Shown here in pieces: positions 61,073-64,000 of a stretch of 64,000 bases of DNA. Where the stretch lies: the NCBI GenBank assembly GCA_963799925.1, contig CAWCYZ010000002.1:1674001-1738000 (forward strand). The letters are read 5' to 3'. A model generated the notes under the pieces. That model did not search any database. It was given only the letters and a program-made list of their open reading frames with translations, and was not told the origin of the DNA. A program made the position numbers and the translations under genes. How positions within the stretch are numbered: the stretch's first letter is position 1; each line of letters begins with the position of its first letter. Source of the stretch: DATBQN01 sp963799925. Lineage in GTDB: Bacteria; Acidobacteriota; Thermoanaerobaculia; Multivoradales; UBA5704.

Positions 61073-62296
61073 GGATTCCCTCGTCCAGATAGCACAATTG
61101 GCCAATTTGGCTGTTCTGGCCAACATCGATTCCGCTGCAGCTCTCAGGACCGCGAAGACAGTATCTTCGAGAATCGCCAGGTACTCCGCCGGCCCCATCG
61201 GCCGCGGATTCGCGGCGTTCGAGCCGTTCTCGGCGGCGCGCTTGGCGATCCAGGGGTAGTCCTGCGGCGGGATGCCGAGCTCGGCGAAGGGCGGGATCGC
61301 GAGGGCGGCGGCGAGCGCCTCGATCGAGAGGAGGACGCGCTCGGCCCGCTCGTCGTCGGTGGCGCCGGTCGAGCCGCCGGGAAGCCGCGCGTCGAGCGGC
61401 GCCAGGCGGTCGCGGATGGCCGGCAGGTGCGAGCGCAGGACCGGCGCCAGCAGCACGGCGTTGAGCAGGCCGTGCGGCAGGTCCCAGCGGGCGCCGAGCG
61501 TCTCCGAGAGACAGTGGACGGCGCCGACGTCGGCGTTGCCGAAGGCCATGCCGGCGAGCGTCGCGGCCTCCATCACCGCCGCCCGCGCCTCGGCGTCGCC
61601 GGCGACGTCCTCGACGGCGCGGCGGAGATAGCGGAAGAGGAGCGCCACGGCGCGCAGCGCCAGCGCGTCGGACGCCGGGTTCGCGGCGCGGCCGGTCGTC
61701 GCCTCGAGCGCATGGGTCAGGGCGTCCAACCCGGTCCAGGCGACGTAGCGCGCCGGCAGCGTCGTCAGGAGGTCGGCGTCGACGAACGCCCAGTCGGGGA
61801 ACATGCGCTCGCCCTTGACGCTCATCTTCCACAGCCGCTCCGGGTGGGTGATGACGGCGACCCAGGTGACCTCCGAGCCGGTGCCGCAGGTCGTCGGGAC
61901 GGCGAGGAAGGGGAGCGGCTTGGCGGCGAAGCGGTCGCGGCCCTCGTAGTCGGCGATCGAGCCGCCGTTCGCGACGAGCATCGCCGCCGCCTTGCCGGCG
62001 TCCAGGGCGCTGCCGCCGCCCAAGCCGATCACCAGATCGACCCCCGCGGCGCGCGCCTCGTCCGCCATGCGGTCGACCGTCGCCTGGCGCGGGTTGGGCT
62101 CGATCTCGGCCCAGGTGAGGACGGAGAGGCCGCCGCCCTGGAGGGCGCGCCGGAGGCGCTCGGGCAGGCCGGTCGCTTCGAGGCCGGGATCGGTCGCGAG
62201 GAGCACCCGCCGCGGCGCATAGGAGGCCGCCACCTCCGGCAGCCGCGCCAGGCAGCCGGGAGCGATCAGCGTGCGCGTGGGCAGCCGAAAGGCCAT
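60722..62296 (-). CDS. Iron-type alcohol dehydrogenase, reading in frame into a Phd antitoxin
   Basis: 524 residues. Residues 1-390 are a type III (iron-containing) alcohol dehydrogenase: FRLPTRTLIAPGCLARLPEV, VDLVIGLGGGSALDAGKAAAML, FLAVPTTCGTGSEVT, DALTHALEATTGRAANP (metal Asp/His), AVHCLSETLGARWDLPHGLLNAVLL. The frame then continues without a stop through an AT-richer spacer (about 61073-61170) into the Phd domain. It may be a true fusion, or the dehydrogenase may have lost its stop codon by a sequence error and end near ...LEDTVFAV. Follows the S1-domain gene by 36 bases. Confidence 0.82.
   Translation of the reverse strand: MAFRLPTRTLIAPGCLARLPEVAASYAPRRVLLATDPGLEATGLPERLRRALQGGGLSVLTWAEIEPNPRQATVDRMADEARAAGVDLVIGLGGGSALDAGKAAAMLVANGGSIADYEGRDRFAAKPLPFLAVPTTCGTGSEVTWVAVITHPERLWKMSVKGERMFPDWAFVDADLLTTLPARYVAWTGLDALTHALEATTGRAANPASDALALRAVALLFRYLRRAVEDVAGDAEARAAVMEAATLAGMAFGNADVGAVHCLSETLGARWDLPHGLLNAVLLAPVLRSHLPAIRDRLAPLDARLPGGSTGATDDERAERVLLSIEALAAALAIPPFAELGIPPQDYPWIAKRAAENGSNAANPRPMGPAEYLAILEDTVFAVLRAAAESMLARTAKLANCAIWTRESMASHTFRNRLGELVEIPEVAASRAKNAFGELLDRVAVSGAVAITRHDVPKAVLLSYEEFEALSGARSETLDALSTKFEGLLERMQTPAARRGIEAAFNAVPAALGRAAVKAARRRR
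61096..61123. promoter_or_regulatory. Two palindromes upstream of the Phd start
   Basis: Perfect palindrome AATTGGCCAATT (61096-61107) followed directly by the inverted repeat TTGGC-tgttctg-GCCAA (about 61107-61123). They sit 24-50 bases before the Phd ATG, in the AT-rich spacer, where an antitoxin would bind its own promoter. Confidence 0.5.
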
Positions 62297-62332
62297 GAGG
62301 CGGCGGGGGGCCGGCGGCCCCCCGCGGGCGGG

Positions 62333-63776
62333 CTACTCCGGGTTGCTCTTCTTGAAGAAGTCGGCCAGCGCGCCGAAGCCCGAGCTGCCGGTGGACGTGG
62401 TGACCGCGGCTTCGCCGCGCGACCGCTCGTCGTCCCGCCGCTCGCGGTCGCCGCCGCCGCGCTCGCCACCCCGGCTGCTGCCGCCGCCGCCCCGGTCTGC
62501 TGCCGCCGCCACCGCCCCGACTGCTGCCGCCACCACCGCCGCCGCCACGGGCGGAGCGGTCGCCACGCCCGGAGCGGTCGGAGTGACCGGAGGAGCGGTC
62601 GCCGCGGTCGGAGGCCCCCTGCTCGCTCCGCTCGGCGCGCTCCTCGCGCGCTCCCTGCTCCTGGAGCGACAGCGAGATGCGGCGCTTGCCGGGGTCGACC
62701 CCGAGGACCGTCACGTCGACGTCCTGGCCGACCTCGAGCACCTCGCGCGGATGGTTGATGCGGCGGCCGGCCCCGAGCTCGCTGATGTGGGCGAGCCCCT
62801 CCAGACCCGGCGCGACCTCGATGAAGGCGCCGAACGTCTCGAGCCGCATGACGCGCCCCTTGACCCGCGAGCCCGCGGTGAAGCGCTCGGCGGCGTCCTG
62901 CCAGGGATCGCGCTCGAGGGCCTTGCGCGACAGCGAGATGCGCTCGCCGTGCTTGGGGTCCTTGGAGGGCTCGATCTTGAGCACCTGGACCTCGATCTCC
63001 TGGCCGACCTGGAGCACGTCCTTGGGATGGGCGGTCCGCGCAAAGCCGATCTCGCTCACGTGGAGCATGCCCTCGAGGCCGCCGAGGTCGATGAAGGCGC
63101 CGTAGTCGGTGAGCGCCGTCACCTTGCCGCGCACCACGGCTCCCGGCGCCAGGCGGGCGCGGGTCTCCTCGGCCTTGGCCTTGGCCTCCTCCTCGAGCAG
63201 GGCGCGCCGCGACAGCACGATGTTCGGACGGCGGCCGCGGCCCCCCTCCTCGTAGCGCGCGATCTTGAAGGCGAGCCGCTCGCCGATGAACCGCTCGGGG
63301 TTGTCGACGTAGCGCAGCTCGAGCTGGGAGAGCGGACAGAAGGCGCGCAGGCCGGAGACCTGCACCTCGACGCCGCCCTTGATCACGGCGGTGACCAGGC
63401 CCTCGACCGGGATGCCGCTCTGGTAGGCCGCGACCAGCTCGGCCGGGACCTCCTGGCCTCGCCCGACGCGCCGCCGGAGCACCAGGGCGCCGGTCTCGGG
63501 ATCGATCCGCGACACCTTCGCTTCGATCGTGTCGCCGACGGCGACGGTCAGCGCCCCCTCGGCATCGGAGATCTGGGCGAGCTCGATGATCCCCTCGGCC
63601 TTGCCGCCGAGGTCGACGAACGCCGCTTCCGGGCCGATCGAGACGATCTGCCCGCTCACTTTGTCTCCCACCTTGGGAGGTCCGGCAGCGGCGGCCGGCT
63701 CAGCCGGCTTGCTCTGCTCGAACTCGGCCAGGATGGTGGCGAAATCTTTGTTGTCGGAGCTGCTCTGTTCATCCAT
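62333..63776 (-). CDS. S1-domain RNA-binding protein (ribosomal protein S1-like); frameshifted tail
   Basis: About 480 residues. A 35-residue acidic and Ala/Pro-rich start is followed by four S1 domains: GDKVSGQIVSIGPEAAFVDLGG, GLVTAVIKGGVEVQVSGLRAF, GAVVRGKVTALTDYGAFIDLGG, GSRVKGRVMRLETFGAFIEV. Then a Glu/Arg- and Gly/Ser/Arg-rich tail, ending SGFGALADFFKKSNPE. The tail changes frame at an extra base (plus T at 62496): the repeated text gg-ctgctgcc is intact 22 bases away. With it removed, the protein ends at the TAG at 62333. It probably aids mRNA binding at the ribosome. A TAAAGT box 9 bases before the ATG suggests a leaderless transcript. Confidence 0.85.
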
Positions 63777-64000
63777 AGGGGGGGCACTTTATCAGCCGGG
63801 GCGGGTGGATTCGAGTCATCGACTCTCTTTGAAGGGTGCACGTGTCGTGCCGGATCGAGCCGGGAGCGGGATCGAACCGGACCGAGCCGCGCCGATCCGG
63901 TCATGCCCGAGCCAACTTTCCGGCGCCAGCCGCGTATACCGGGAGCGCGGCTCGCCCATGGTAACTTGGAAAGCCGCGCCAGAGCTTCCCGGAGACCTCC
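63777..64000. other. Upstream region of the S1 gene, no gene seen
   Basis: 224 bases with a minus-strand -10-like TAAAGT at 63786-63791 and G/C-rich degenerate repeats (ggatcgagccggga type). A possible ATG at 63957 opens a frame to the window edge but cannot be judged. Confidence 0.4.

Noticed and set aside
59453..62758. Long plus-strand frame over DUF885, dehydrogenase and S1 genes
   Set aside because: Out of frame with DUF885 and antisense to two clear genes; no domain seen.
63957..64000. Start of a new gene at the right edge
   Set aside because: Only 14 codons are visible and no ribosome site is clear.

Overview
The window is very G+C-rich bacterial chromosome: almost every codon ends in G or C, and genes are dense, often overlapping by ATGA. 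The cell is Gram-negative and lipopolysaccharide-bearing, shown by heptose biosynthesis (hldA, hldC, waaC), several outer-membrane barrels ending in Phe, a T4P/T2S ATPase and DapF. The order trmFO-xerC-x-hslV-hslU and the family mix suggest an Acidobacteriota-type organism, perhaps Thermoanaerobaculia. That placement is inference from gene content. No rRNA and only one tRNA were seen.

Layout. 1-1.8 kb is an AT-richer accessory stretch with a CHASE2 membrane protein and an IS630 transposase remnant. It abuts the 3' end of tRNA-Ala(GGC), whose 5' end contains the stop codon of hflX. 3.3-12.1 kb holds tlpA, mgtC, comF, outer-membrane proteins, msrP and a PduO-type adenosyltransferase. 12.1-12.4 kb is a block of 20-bp tandem repeats and palindromes between convergent genes. 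12.4-19.1 kb carries a dead trypsin-like protein coupled to a multi-PDZ HtrA, an HTTM/VKGC-like membrane protein and pilB. 19.2-21.9 kb is the heptose operon. 22.1-26.3 kb has midA followed by a coupled GT2/DUF547/radical-SAM operon. 28.1-37.7 kb has trmFO, xerC, hslVU, an FN3 lipoprotein, dapF, a glycosyltransferase and tyrS.

37.7-47.6 kb is the most interesting block: an iron and flavin system. Fur and an FTR1 permease carrying a DUF2318-type Cys domain are followed by two FtsX/MacB-type permeases and an ABC ATPase fused to a DtxR-like metal-sensing domain. Then come a flavinyl transferase (ApbE), a porin, an FMN-binding protein with the flavinylation motif, and a small cytochrome-b-like membrane protein. 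A second, degenerate ApbE lies convergently beside them. This resembles the p19/FTR1 iron-uptake cluster joined to an extracytosolic flavin electron-transfer module. A palindrome upstream of fur is a likely operator.

47.8-63.8 kb holds gdhA, three pseudopilin-like genes, an M20 peptidase, ada, prmC, murA, a lytic transglycosylase, a cupin, a DUF885 protein, an iron-type alcohol dehydrogenase that reads in frame into a Phd antitoxin, and an S1-domain protein.

At least six genes are broken by single-base shifts, mostly extra or missing bases in short G/C runs. This looks more like sequence error than biology. Several genes have a TANNNT-like -10 box only 6-12 bases before the start codon, which suggests common leaderless transcription.
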